Assembly (NCBI GenBank): GCA_937995825.1
Contig: CALKJO010000009.1
Span: 1-64,000, forward strand
DNA from: an uncultured Anaerolineae bacterium
Lineage (GTDB): Bacteria > Chloroflexota > Anaerolineae > Aggregatilineales > Phototrophicaceae
DNA length: 64,000 bases
Direction of reading: 5' to 3'
Each line of letters opens with the position of its first letter. The first letter of the stretch is position 1. This document shows positions 9,154 to 17,919 of this stretch, in pieces. Under the pieces are notes generated by a model, which ran no database searches, was not told where the DNA came from, and saw nothing but the letters and a program-made list of their open reading frames with translations. Position numbers and translations under genes: made by a program.

Positions 9154-10311
9154 TCAAGGTCGGAGCGCGAGGATGCGCCCACCGCTCAGACTGATATACA
9201 CCCATCCCCAAGCATTGACTGCCACATCATACGGACGGCTGCGCCATAAGCCGCTGCCTCGATAATTGATCTGCTCGATAGTGAACGCCGTCACCGGATT
9301 GCCTGGCTCCGGATCGATTGGCAGCAGCGTTTCCGCGTTCACGTTTCCATCCTCATCGATCCTGATCAGCGCGACTCGATAGCCGCGCAGCTCGGTTTCA
9401 TTGTACGAGCCGCCCAACGCCACGAGCAGCCCGCGTCCAAGCACCGCCAGTGAGCCGCCTGGATAAACGGCGAGTCCCAATGGACGCGATCCGGTTGGGA
9501 ATGTCAGGACGGGTGGGGTGGCATTTAGGCAGTCGATTGGGCTGGGGATGTCCGGCTGATTGTCGATCCCAACACACCCCGGAAAGCCAAAGTGCGGCGT
9601 TTCGCCGGGGAAAAATCGGTTGAGTTCGTCCATGTCCGGCTGATCGAACAGCCCATCGCGCGCTGAATCGACCACCCAGATCGCGCCATCCATCACCACC
9701 AGATCAGCCGGATAGCGCAGACCGCGCGCTTCAACACGACGGTCGCCGCCTTCGAGATCGACGCTGAGGATCACGCCGCGCTGCGCGGCTGCATCGAAAT
9801 TACAGCCATCACACGGAGCGCCGATGCCGATGTAAATCCGTCCCTGATGAACTGCCACACCACCCGTCCACAGACCGCCACCGGACGGCAGATCATTCAC
9901 CAGCGTAGTCAGAATACCGTCCTGCAATCGATATAGATGCGCGCCGCCGCTGACATAAAGCGCGCCATCGTGGTATGCCAACCCATTCGGCAGCATCAAG
10001 CCGGGCGCTGCAAGGTCGGGCGTCTCAGGCAAGCCATCGCCATTGCGGTCGGTCAGCATCCAGACTTCGCCCGAATGCGGACGCGCCGCGTACAGCACAT
10101 TGTCTGGAGTCACCGCCAATGACGTAAAGGCAAGCTCACCCAGAGTCGGATCGTTCACAACTTCTTCGAGGCAGATGCCGCTGCTGCTGCTGATCCAAGG
10201 CTGGCTCAACGCTGTCGGACGCTGCGCGCAGGCAGGCAGGTCAGGCTCTGCACTCACATGCCAAGCGAGCAGCGCGAGACAGATCGAAGCAATTATGGTG
10301 GTTTTCATCAT
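9154..10311 (-). CDS. Secreted beta-propeller, PQQ-dependent sugar dehydrogenase-like (GDH/sorbosone type)
   Basis: A cleavable signal peptide (MMKTTIIASICLALLAWHVSA) leads into a six-bladed propeller of the soluble glucose/sorbosone dehydrogenase class. Diagnostic stretches are FTSLAVTPDNVLYAAR, the metal-loop-like DRNGDGLPE, LPNGLAYHDGALYVS, HQGRIYIGIGAPCDGC and RPYDVAVNAWGWVYIS. The GAPCDGCN segment and the later FPGCVGIDNQP pair are probable disulfide sites. In active enzymes a His plus two Arg oxidise sugars with PQQ; I cannot confirm all of them here. Three in-frame ATGs lie close together; the one at 10311 puts the signal peptide at the N-terminus. It is the first gene of the pair with the GT-C-like protein. 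Confidence 0.7.
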   Translation of the reverse strand: MMKTTIIASICLALLAWHVSAEPDLPACAQRPTALSQPWISSSSGICLEEVVNDPTLGELAFTSLAVTPDNVLYAARPHSGEVWMLTDRNGDGLPETPDLAAPGLMLPNGLAYHDGALYVSGGAHLYRLQDGILTTLVNDLPSGGGLWTGGVAVHQGRIYIGIGAPCDGCNFDAAAQRGVILSVDLEGGDRRVEARGLRYPADLVVMDGAIWVVDSARDGLFDQPDMDELNRFFPGETPHFGFPGCVGIDNQPDIPSPIDCLNATPPVLTFPTGSRPLGLAVYPGGSLAVLGRGLLVALGGSYNETELRGYRVALIRIDEDGNVNAETLLPIDPEPGNPVTAFTIEQINYRGSGLWRSRPYDVAVNAWGWVYISLSGGRILALRP

Positions 10312-10335
10312 CGCGCGATCATACATCGGAAAGCG

Positions 10336-10365
10336 TTGGCGTCAACCGCTGTACCGCCGTACAAT
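10336..10365 (+). promoter_or_regulatory. Promoter of the rhodanese-Argonaute operon
   Basis: TTGGCG (10336-10341), 18 nt, TACAAT (10360-10365) predict a start near 10372, about 32 nt before the rhodanese ATG, which has its own GAGAGG site. The same two hexamers recur at the fabF promoter in this window. Confidence 0.5.
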
Positions 10366-10403
10366 TCAGGATATAGCTGACGGTTTCCCGACGAGAGGCA
10401 CAC

Positions 10404-11255
10404 ATGAGCAGTCCGCTCCTGGTTACAACGGCGTGGCTGGCAGATCACCTCGACGATCCCAACCTCCGGATCGTCGATATTCGCGGTCATGTGATTCCAG
10501 CGACCGAACCTCCACCCCATTATTTCAATCATCATGAGGACTATGTGCAGTCGCACATCCCCGGCGCGGTCTTTGTCGATTGGGTGCATGAGATCACCGA
10601 TCCTGACGACATCCGCCACACGCAGATCGCCAAGCCCGACCGCTATGCAGCGGTCATGTCGCGGATCGGCGTGGATGAAAATACATTTGTCGTCGCCTAT
10701 GATGATTATGGCAATATGATGGCAGCACGCCTCTGGTGGACGCTCAACTACTATGGGCATACCAATGCCGCCGTCCTCGACGGCGGATGGGGACGCTGGA
10801 CAGCCGAAAACCGACCAACAACCCGCGCTGTACCGACCCTTCAGCCCACCAACTTCGTCCCGCGCATCAATCCCGCCCTGCGCCGCACCGGAGAGGAGGT
10901 GCTGGCACGGCTGGGGCAAGGGCAAACGCTGATCGATGCGCGTTCGGCGTCCGAATATCACGGTCAGTCATCGCGCGCAGCGCGCATGGGTCACATCCCC
11001 GGCGCGCTGCACGTCTATCGAGCGGATTTGCTCAGTCCAGATGGGACGCTGCTGCCGCCCGAACAGCTTCGCGCTCGTTTCAAGGCAGCGGGCGCAGACG
11101 AAACGACGCAAGATGTTGTGTTTTACTGCAACGCCGGAGTCTCCGCCAGCTTCGACCTGCTGGCATGGCGTGCCGCTGGACTGCCAGGCGGCAGCGTGTA
11201 CGATGCATCCTGGAAAGAGTGGGGCAACGACCCCACCAAGCCCATCGAATTGTGA
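10404..11255 (+). CDS. Rhodanese / thiosulfate (3-mercaptopyruvate) sulfurtransferase
   Basis: Two rhodanese domains make up the 283 residues. The inactive N-terminal one runs about 5-140 (LRIVDIRG, HIPGAVFVDW, VLDGGWGRW). The active C-terminal one runs about 165-280 (LIDARSASEY, GHIPGALHV), with the nucleophile Cys242 in YCNAGVSAS. Such enzymes transfer sulfane sulfur from thiosulfate or 3-mercaptopyruvate to thiophilic acceptors in the cytosol. No signal peptide is visible. The stop codon overlaps the GTG start of the Argonaute gene (GTGA), so the two proteins are made from one transcript in coupled fashion. Whether the rhodanese works with the Argonaute or merely shares a promoter cannot be told from sequence. 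Confidence 0.92.
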   Translation: MSSPLLVTTAWLADHLDDPNLRIVDIRGHVIPATEPPPHYFNHHEDYVQSHIPGAVFVDWVHEITDPDDIRHTQIAKPDRYAAVMSRIGVDENTFVVAYDDYGNMMAARLWWTLNYYGHTNAAVLDGGWGRWTAENRPTTRAVPTLQPTNFVPRINPALRRTGEEVLARLGQGQTLIDARSASEYHGQSSRAARMGHIPGALHVYRADLLSPDGTLLPPEQLRARFKAAGADETTQDVVFYCNAGVSASFDLLAWRAAGLPGGSVYDASWKEWGNDPTKPIEL

Positions 11256-13396
11256 ACCCGAAAGCGTCTGCCAGCCTCGCCGCGCCGCCGTTATTCACGG
11301 AGGTCTTTCCGATTCGGCTGGAAAACATCCCGCCGCTTCACGCCTACCGAGTCCTCCTGACTGACCCGCTCTCGTCGTCTGGTCAGGAACGCCGCAGCTT
11401 CGGCGGCAGACTCGCGGCGCGTCTGCGGGCGATCCTGCCTGGGCTGTGGGTCTGGGCGGGCGGCGTTCTGCTGACAGACTCGCCGCCTAACTCCGCAGAT
11501 GCAGCGGAGGTCATCAGCGCAATCATCGCAGAAAACCCGCATCTATTTGCCTCGCTCGGCGGGATCGAGCCGCTCTTGGACTGGACACCGACCGCCGATA
11601 CGCTCGTGAAGGTGGTCATTCGCGGGCTGATCCCCGCTCTCGCGCCGCAGATCATCGCCGCGCTATCCTCAACTGCGTTTCCGATGCAGAACGCTAGGGT
11701 CGAGCGCCCGTACCAGGTGCGAGGCTTCGTGATCGATGATCAGCCAGCGCTTTCGCTGCTCGTCACATCGCGGGTGCTGTATGCGCCAACGCTTCGCGAT
11801 CAGATAGACCGTCTGGGTAAAGCGACAGCTTTAGTCGGGCTGCGAGCAAAGGTCAATCTTTCGGGATCAGAAGGTGAGATCGTCAAAGCAGTTGGTCTAG
11901 TGCGCGAGCAGCGCGCTCGCTTGCTAAACGCAGCAGCATGGGCATGGGAGCGCGAGCAGATCAGCGCAGCAGACGATGAATCCTGGGTCTTTCGACTGGA
12001 CATCGACGGATCGGAACATGATTTTGTCGCAGAGGCGCTGCAATTAATCGTCAGGCTAGATGATCTGGCGCAGTTCGATGTCGTGCCGGCGCAGGTCGAG
12101 CGCGCCTTGAAGCTGAAACCACCCGAACGCGCGCGGATCGTCAAAGCGGTGTCCGACATCCTGAAAGATGCTGGCTTGATCGCCAATGCCTACAGCACGC
12201 AGAACGCGCCCGATCATTTCCGTCACTGGGATCGCCCGCTTAACCTGGTTTTCGGCGGCGGGCGCGCCAAATCCTACGATCCTCAGACCACCGCCGCGCA
12301 CATCAAGGCGCTTGGCGATTACTGGCGTCCGCCCCGTTTAGCGTCAGAACCGATCCGCTTGGCGGTCATCAACACACTGAGCGAAACCAGCCCAGATTTT
12401 CTCGAAGCGCTGGCACGGACAGCCGAACGCGACTTCAACCTCAGATTGGAGATCGTCCGTCAGCGCAACATGCGCACCCTAACACCGTCGAATGTAGACA
12501 GCGCGATCCGGCTCGTCCAGAAAGAAAATATCGACCTGGTTTTAATCCTGCTCCCGAATGAAGCCAGCACGCCCGATGAACCCGGTATGGAAGCGCGCTA
12601 CGCCCAAGCTCAGGCGGTTGGGCGCGGCATCTCCTGCCTGACCCTGTATGAAGCGGCGCTGCATCGCCCTGAGGATATGCCGCATGTCGTCATCGGGATT
12701 ATGGCGCGGGCGGGATGCGCCCCATTTATCCTCGAAGACCCGGTGACAAGCATACCCGATTACGCCGATCTGGTGATCGGGCTTCAGTTGGTCGCGCGGC
12801 AGATGAAGGATCAGTGGATGCTGACCGGCATCGCACGCATTTATCGTTCAGATGGCGCGCTCGTGCGCGGGCTGGCGGCGTCAATGCCGAGCGAAGGCGG
12901 CATCCCTGATGCACTGCTCGAAAAACTGCTGCCCGCCTCCATCGTGAGCGGGCAGCGCGCCGTTATTCACTATAATGGGGAAATTCCAGCTGCGCTCGCT
13001 CAGGCGCTCGGCGGCTGGGAGGGCGAAACAGGAGGCACATTCTGCCCAGTCGAAATCACGCGCTCAGATACGCCGCGTTTGTACGCACTTCGGTCAGGGC
13101 GGATCGAAACCGCCCCGCATGGCAGCATCTTCCGCTTGAATGACCGCGAAGCGCTCGTCATGACCTCGCACGCCCCATCCGATGCAGCCGCAGCCCCGCT
13201 GTTCATTCGCACCGAACCTGACTTCAGCATCGATGACGCGGTGCGTTCTATCCTAGACTTCACTGTAATGCACGCTGGAGCGCCTATCCCGCCACAACTT
13301 CCCGTGACCATCCATCACGCCGATCACATCGAGCAGGGCATACAGCGGGGCTTATTCCCGTCCGTTATCGACAGCGCTGCCCCGTTCTGGCTGTAG
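11252..13396 (+). CDS. Long prokaryotic Argonaute with inactivated PIWI domain (long-B-like)
   Basis: From the GTG at 11252 the protein has 714 residues, typical of long pAgo. The N-terminus has the pAgo opening FTEVFPIRLENIPPLHAYRV. A linker with LNLVFGGGRAK near 330 resembles pAgo L2. MID runs about 365-490 (PIRLAVINT through ARAGCAPFIL). PIWI runs 500-714 and ends in the characteristic HHADHIEQGIQRG and PFWL. Of the DEDX tetrad, the first Asp is Leu511 (DLVIGLQLV), the third is Asn575 (HYNG), and only the last, Asp691, remains, so target cleavage is not expected. A short, divergent PAZ-like region fits the long-B group, which defend cells through partner effectors. The usual MID Gln seems replaced by Cys462. 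Base use resembles the neighbours. Confidence 0.75.
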   Translation: MNPKASASLAAPPLFTEVFPIRLENIPPLHAYRVLLTDPLSSSGQERRSFGGRLAARLRAILPGLWVWAGGVLLTDSPPNSADAAEVISAIIAENPHLFASLGGIEPLLDWTPTADTLVKVVIRGLIPALAPQIIAALSSTAFPMQNARVERPYQVRGFVIDDQPALSLLVTSRVLYAPTLRDQIDRLGKATALVGLRAKVNLSGSEGEIVKAVGLVREQRARLLNAAAWAWEREQISAADDESWVFRLDIDGSEHDFVAEALQLIVRLDDLAQFDVVPAQVERALKLKPPERARIVKAVSDILKDAGLIANAYSTQNAPDHFRHWDRPLNLVFGGGRAKSYDPQTTAAHIKALGDYWRPPRLASEPIRLAVINTLSETSPDFLEALARTAERDFNLRLEIVRQRNMRTLTPSNVDSAIRLVQKENIDLVLILLPNEASTPDEPGMEARYAQAQAVGRGISCLTLYEAALHRPEDMPHVVIGIMARAGCAPFILEDPVTSIPDYADLVIGLQLVARQMKDQWMLTGIARIYRSDGALVRGLAASMPSEGGIPDALLEKLLPASIVSGQRAVIHYNGEIPAALAQALGGWEGETGGTFCPVEITRSDTPRLYALRSGRIETAPHGSIFRLNDREALVMTSHAPSDAAAAPLFIRTEPDFSIDDAVRSILDFTVMHAGAPIPPQLPVTIHHADHIEQGIQRGLFPSVIDSAAPFWL

Positions 13397-13402
13397 TCGT
13401 AG

Positions 13403-15568
13403 TCAATCGGGCGGCTGGAACAGAACCAATCTCAACAAGCGGATCGGTGCGCCATTGGCAGCCACATCGATACGCCTAACACTGCGAACAACACCATCAT
13501 CCACTCCCAGCAGCGCAGTTTCGTTGGGCTGGGTCTGGACGCTGAACCCCTCGCCAATCGGGCGCTGCCCTTGAGCATCTTCATAAAGGCGCATCGACAC
13601 TTCTCCGCCAGCCACTATCCCTACCTCAACCAGCGCGTTAGCAACTACACGACGGGTGACAACAATGCTGATCGGAAGCACTGCGCAAGCTGGCAGGTCA
13701 TCGGCGGCGATCTCAACCGCCACGAATCCATCATCCAGATCGACGATGCGCAGCGGGACACCCGCGCATTCTGGCGCGCCTTTAACATCCACGCTCAAAT
13801 CGATCCCCCACGGCAAGAAAGCGTCGTCAGCAGGATTCAGCGGCGTCTGCACGATCCGATTTCCGGGTAGAAGTGTAAAGTCGATGTCAAACGGGTTGTT
13901 GGACATCACAATCTCAAGCGGCAGGATATTATTGCGCTCATCGCTTTCCTGCACCTGTGAGTCCACATCTACGCGAATCTGCGCGCTGTAAGTCCCCCAC
14001 CAGCCATAAACATACGGAACGCTGATCGTCCGCGATCCCCCCGGCGGGATATTCTCCACCGAGCCGTCCTGCGTGTTGAGCGACAGCGGTGGGCGCAGAC
14101 TGGCGTCCCATGCCCAATTGAAAGCGCCGCTGTCCGATCCGCCCGCATTGGTAATCACCATGTTGACGAAAAAAGTCAGCCCTGGCGTTGGTCGGCTCGG
14201 CGTGATCCGCGATACGCGCACCTGCAAGTCTGGCAGCGCAGCCAGATCGGAGGACGGAGTGCGGGCAACCGGCGGGGAATCGGTCGGCGCTGGCTCCGAG
14301 GTCAGCGCTGGGGCAATGATCAGCACAACAAACAGCGCCAGAATCACAAGCACCAGCGCGCCGATGCCGAGTGTGACAGGCGTGAGCGACTGCCAGAATT
14401 GGACTCTCCGCTCAATCGGCGCATCTACTATCGGGATTTCCGGTAAGGGCGCGCTGATCGGCGAGAACAATATCCCTTCATCATCCGGCCGCATATACAG
14501 CACCGGCGTCGCCCATTCCGCATTATTTCGCCGGCTGAAAATCGCCCGCCGCGCTTCGCTGACCGCCGCGTCAATCGGGAAGAACTCCGACGCCGCCGTA
14601 TAAAATTCTTCACTGAAGACCTTCGCGCTGCCATCCGTGATGGCAAACTGCATCGCCACCACCGCGCCGATCCCGCGTGTAACCAGGTTACCTGCGATAC
14701 TTGCGAGCGCATCACGCTCGACCAACCGACCGCTGTGGCACGAATTCATCACCACCAGCCGGATCGTGCTTTCTTCACCCAGCTCAAGACCGAGCGCCGA
14801 CGCGCTCACTTTGACGCCGCGTGTCGGATCGGACTCACTTTCAAAAATCAGCACACCCTGCTGAGCAAAATCATCGAAGTCACTGTGTCCGATGTAATGG
14901 AAGATGTGGTAGACGCCAGTCCGCAGCCGCTGCTGAAGCGCCCGCTGAGTCGCGCGTTCCAGCCGGACGATCTCCAACTGACCGACGCGGCGCAGCTCCG
15001 CTGTCGCCTCCTCAAGACGAGTCCATTCTCCTTCGACATCGAGCTTGCCCAGTTTCGTCCCGTCGATCTGCTCAGGCGCGGCGATCATGACCAGAACGCG
15101 CAGCGGCGGATCGAGCGAGACCGTCGGGCGGATGTTCAACTGTGTGACCGTGCGGACAACCGGCGTCATGCGCGAGAGCGCCAGATGATCGCGCTGCGGA
15201 TCGCGGATCAGTTCCCAGGGCAGGTTAGCCAGCGCGCCGGCACGTTCAACCGACAGACGGATGCGCAGCCCAGACTCGCCGAAGTTGGAGAGCGTGTTGA
15301 AATAAGCGGCGTAAATCCGGTCGCTGCTGCGCACAAGCATGTCGAACATGCGCGCGCCGAACTGCGCGGCGGTCTGCGCCTCGACTGATGCCAGAACGCG
15401 CCGACGACGCCCAAGAATCGCCAGCAAGTCTTCGATTTCGCTCTCAGTGAAAGGGTTATCGACATCAGCAGACGCGCCGCCAATCGGGGCGCGCGCCTCA
15501 ACGCGGTATTTCCCATTGGGCAGCGCGGAGAGTTCTATCGTGAAATTGGCGCGTCGCGGAGACGCCAT
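13403..15568 (-). CDS. CHAT-domain (caspase-like) protein with membrane anchor and CARDB domain
   Basis: The product has about 720 residues. An N-terminal region (1-150) precedes a CHAT protease domain with the His of YHIFHYIGHSDFD (about 228) and the Cys of LVVMNSCHSG (about 277), the caspase-like dyad. A membrane helix at about 397-419 follows, then a CARDB-type Ig module (about 440-560, ending VDVDSQVQESDERNN) and a beta-rich tail. By topology the CHAT domain would be cytoplasmic and the CARDB part outside. The ATG at 15568 is 9 nt from AAGGA and is preferred over 15574. It follows prfB by about 40 nt in the ftsY-prfB operon and ends 6 nt from the Argonaute stop, convergent. The substrate is unknown; CHAT proteases occur in several defence systems. 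Confidence 0.88.
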   Translation of the reverse strand: MASPRRANFTIELSALPNGKYRVEARAPIGGASADVDNPFTESEIEDLLAILGRRRRVLASVEAQTAAQFGARMFDMLVRSSDRIYAAYFNTLSNFGESGLRIRLSVERAGALANLPWELIRDPQRDHLALSRMTPVVRTVTQLNIRPTVSLDPPLRVLVMIAAPEQIDGTKLGKLDVEGEWTRLEEATAELRRVGQLEIVRLERATQRALQQRLRTGVYHIFHYIGHSDFDDFAQQGVLIFESESDPTRGVKVSASALGLELGEESTIRLVVMNSCHSGRLVERDALASIAGNLVTRGIGAVVAMQFAITDGSAKVFSEEFYTAASEFFPIDAAVSEARRAIFSRRNNAEWATPVLYMRPDDEGILFSPISAPLPEIPIVDAPIERRVQFWQSLTPVTLGIGALVLVILALFVVLIIAPALTSEPAPTDSPPVARTPSSDLAALPDLQVRVSRITPSRPTPGLTFFVNMVITNAGGSDSGAFNWAWDASLRPPLSLNTQDGSVENIPPGGSRTISVPYVYGWWGTYSAQIRVDVDSQVQESDERNNILPLEIVMSNNPFDIDFTLLPGNRIVQTPLNPADDAFLPWGIDLSVDVKGAPECAGVPLRIVDLDDGFVAVEIAADDLPACAVLPISIVVTRRVVANALVEVGIVAGGEVSMRLYEDAQGQRPIGEGFSVQTQPNETALLGVDDGVVRSVRRIDVAANGAPIRLLRLVLFQPPD

Positions 15569-15613
15569 CGGCATAAGTCCTTCAGTTTGTGCCTCAGCCG
15601 CGCACTTGTCGCT

Positions 15614-16735
15614 TTATTCCAGCTCAGTTTCCGCCTCGGGAGTCAGGCTGCCATTGCTGATCTTCGCCCGCAAGTAGGCTTCCATGAAACCATTGAGCCA
15701 ACCATCGAGAACAGCATCGGTATTACCTACCTCAAAACCGGTACGATGATCCTTGACCAGATGGTAGGGATGCAGGACATACGAGCGAATCTGATTGCCC
15801 CACTCTGCGTTGACGTTTTCGCCCTTGATTGCAGCCAGCTGGGCTTCGCGTTTCTTGCGCTCCATCTCAAACAAGCGCACCCTTAAAACCTGCATTGCGC
15901 GCTCGCGATTTTGCGTCTGGCTGCGCTCATTCTGCACCGCCACGACAATGCCAGTCGGAATGTGAGTCAGACGCACCGCCGTGTCATTCTTCTGCACGTT
16001 CTGCCCGCCCGCTCCGCTGGATCGATACGTATCAATACGCAGGTCTTTCTCGTTGATCTCAATGTCGATCTGGCCTTCGATGTCGGGAAGCAGCTCCACT
16101 TTCGCAAATGAGGTGTGCCGCCGCCGCGCCGCATCAAATGGACTGAGGCGCACCAAGCGGTGGACGCCAGCCTCACTTTGCAGATAGCCATAGGCATGAT
16201 CGCCGCGTACCACCATCATCACGCTTTTGATGCCAGCTTCTTCGCCCTCGCTGCGCTCAAGCTGTTCGATCTTATAGCCATTCTCCTGCGCCCACCGGAT
16301 ATACATCCGCTCCAGCATTGCCGCCCAGTCCTGCGAGTCAGTGCCGCCTGCACCCGCGTGGATCGACAGAATGGCGTCCTGATCATCATACTCTCCAGAC
16401 AGCATCGCTTGCAGCGACATCCGTTCCACCAGCGCGCTGAGGGCATCCACTTCCGGCTGAAGTTCATCCAGCAGGCTGTTATCGCCGAGGCGCGCCAGCT
16501 CCAGTGCATCGACAAGTCGCTGATGGACGCTCTGCCAGTGGTCGATCTCGGCTTTCAGCCGCGATATCTCGCGCATCGTCACTTGGGCTTTATCAGGATT
16601 AGACCAGAAATCCGCCTCCTCAGTCAGCGCTTCCAGTGATGACACACGCCTGATTTTGGCGTCAATATCAAGCTGGCTCATCAGCGTCTCAATTTGAGCG
16701 AGCATTGCTTCCAGAGCGGCGATCAAATTCTCCAT
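15614..16735 (-). CDS. prfB: Peptide chain release factor 2
   Basis: RF2 recognises UGA and UAA stop codons and triggers peptide release. The 373 residues carry the RF2 tripeptide SPF (VRLSPFDAARRRHTSF) and the catalytic GGQ loop (SSGAGGQNVQ), with an N-terminal coiled-coil domain of full length. The reading frame is continuous from ATG 16735. The programmed +1 frameshift near codon 25 that autoregulates prfB in many bacteria is absent, so control must be different. It lies 12 nt after ftsY and is followed by the CHAT gene, all under the promoter at 17698-17726. Confidence 0.96.
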   Translation of the reverse strand: MENLIAALEAMLAQIETLMSQLDIDAKIRRVSSLEALTEEADFWSNPDKAQVTMREISRLKAEIDHWQSVHQRLVDALELARLGDNSLLDELQPEVDALSALVERMSLQAMLSGEYDDQDAILSIHAGAGGTDSQDWAAMLERMYIRWAQENGYKIEQLERSEGEEAGIKSVMMVVRGDHAYGYLQSEAGVHRLVRLSPFDAARRRHTSFAKVELLPDIEGQIDIEINEKDLRIDTYRSSGAGGQNVQKNDTAVRLTHIPTGIVVAVQNERSQTQNRERAMQVLRVRLFEMERKKREAQLAAIKGENVNAEWGNQIRSYVLHPYHLVKDHRTGFEVGNTDAVLDGWLNGFMEAYLRAKISNGSLTPEAETELE

Positions 16736-16747
16736 AGCGGCTTGTGC

Positions 16748-17659
16748 CTATTCCTCATCAAACAGACTGTCAACAAAATAGTCAGGCTGAAACAGCACCA
16801 AATCCTCTAACTTCTCGCCCAGACCGATGTAATGCACCGGCAGTTTCAGCTCATGATAAATTGAAAAGATCATGCCACCTTTCGCTGTGCTGTCCAGCTT
16901 GGTGACGATGATCCCGGTGACATCGACCATCTCTCGGAACTTGAGCGCCTGCTGCATCGCATTCTGCCCAGTCGTGCCATCCAGCACGAGCAGCACTTCA
17001 TGCGGCGCATCCGGCACGATCTTGGTGGATACCGCTTTGATCTTGGCGAGTTCCTCCATCAAATTGTAATTGGTATGCAGCCGACCCGCCGTATCCACCA
17101 GCAGCACGTCCCGCCCGCGCGCACGTGCTGCCGCTGTCGCATCATAGACAACCGCTGCCGGGTCAGCGCCCGGTTTATTGGCGATCACAGGAACGCCGGT
17201 GCGTTCGCCCCACTGCTGAAGCTGCTCAATCGCAGCAGCGCGGAACGTGTCGCCCGCCGCCAAGATGACCTTGCGCTTATTATAATTGTTAAGCCGATTG
17301 GCAAGCTTGCCAATCGTCGTCGTTTTACCCGACCCATTCACGCCGACAATCAGGACAATCGACAGCGGGCGTCCGCTGATATTCAGCGGCGGCGGATCAT
17401 CCAAAAGTTCACGCAGCGACGCTTTCAAGGCATTCTTCAGCTTTTCATCCGGCTCGCGGATGCCCTCTTTGGCGGCGCGCTTCTGCGTTGCCGCGATCAC
17501 CGCCGCTGTCGTCTTAGGTCCTACGTCCGCTTGAAGCAGCAGCGCCTCGATGTCATCCCAGGTTTCGTCGGTGATTTTCGGTCCTGAACCCAACATCTGG
17601 GTTAGACGACCCAAAAAGGACTGCCGGGTTTTCGACATGCCGCTGCGGAAAATGCTCAA
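16748..17659 (-). CDS. ftsY: Signal recognition particle receptor FtsY
   Basis: FtsY is the SRP GTPase receptor that docks ribosome-nascent chains at the membrane. The NG domain is complete: N helices (ITDETWDDIEALLLQADVG), G1 GVNGSGKTTT, the insertion-box region AAGDTFRAAAIEQL, DTAGRL (G3), TKLD (G4) and the closing GLGEKLEDL plus FVDSLF. At 303 residues it lacks the long acidic A domain of E. coli, as is common outside Proteobacteria. The start is TTG 17659 with GAGG 5 nt upstream; ATG 17638 is an alternative without a clear ribosome site. It heads the ftsY-prfB-CHAT operon. Confidence 0.95.
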   Translation of the reverse strand: MSIFRSGMSKTRQSFLGRLTQMLGSGPKITDETWDDIEALLLQADVGPKTTAAVIAATQKRAAKEGIREPDEKLKNALKASLRELLDDPPPLNISGRPLSIVLIVGVNGSGKTTTIGKLANRLNNYNKRKVILAAGDTFRAAAIEQLQQWGERTGVPVIANKPGADPAAVVYDATAAARARGRDVLLVDTAGRLHTNYNLMEELAKIKAVSTKIVPDAPHEVLLVLDGTTGQNAMQQALKFREMVDVTGIIVTKLDSTAKGGMIFSIYHELKLPVHYIGLGEKLEDLVLFQPDYFVDSLFDEE

Positions 17660-17697
17660 TGCTGCCTCGCTTGTGAAAAGCGGAAATCATATCAGCG

Positions 17698-17726
17698 ATT
17701 ATAGTGCGGCGACTCAGTGAAAACAA
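17698..17726 (-). promoter_or_regulatory. Promoter of the ftsY-prfB-CHAT operon
   Basis: On the minus strand TTGTTT (17721-17726), a 17-nt spacer and a perfect TATAAT (17698-17703) predict a start near 17691, about 32 nt upstream of the ftsY TTG. Confidence 0.55.
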
Positions 17727-17840
17727 TTCCAAATGAACCGCAGGCAGCATGGTCAATTCCTGATCGAGCGCGGAGACTTTCATTAAGAAGCAGATTTTGA
17801 TTCATGCGCGCTGGGTCTCGGCGTGTCTGCGTTCTCCGTA

Positions 17841-17869
17841 TTGGCGCGCCAAACCGATACCGTTACAAT
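17841..17869 (+). promoter_or_regulatory. fabF promoter with a perfect palindrome over the -35 box
   Basis: TTGGCG (17841-17846), 17 nt, TACAAT (17864-17869). The -35 box is the left half of the perfect 12-bp palindrome TTGGCGCGCCAA (17841-17852), well placed for a repressor. Predicted start is near 17876, about 44 nt before the ATG. Confidence 0.55.
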
Positions 17870-17919
17870 ACGCGCTGTGGCTTATTGGAACATCATGACT
17901 TGTGGAATGGAGCGCTGCC

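Noticed and set aside
10736-11251. An in-frame extension of the Argonaute gene through the rhodanese gene
   Set aside because: It is the rhodanese coding sequence read in another frame, Arg/Ser-rich without domain similarity. The GTG at 11252 gives normal pAgo length.
16660-16735. A programmed +1 frameshift in prfB
   Set aside because: The N-terminal coding sequence is continuous in one frame and no in-frame UGA with a slippery codon is present.
10327-17700. A CRISPR array or transposon near the Argonaute gene
   Set aside because: No regularly spaced direct repeats, terminal inverted repeats or transposase frame were found around the Argonaute, rhodanese or CHAT genes.
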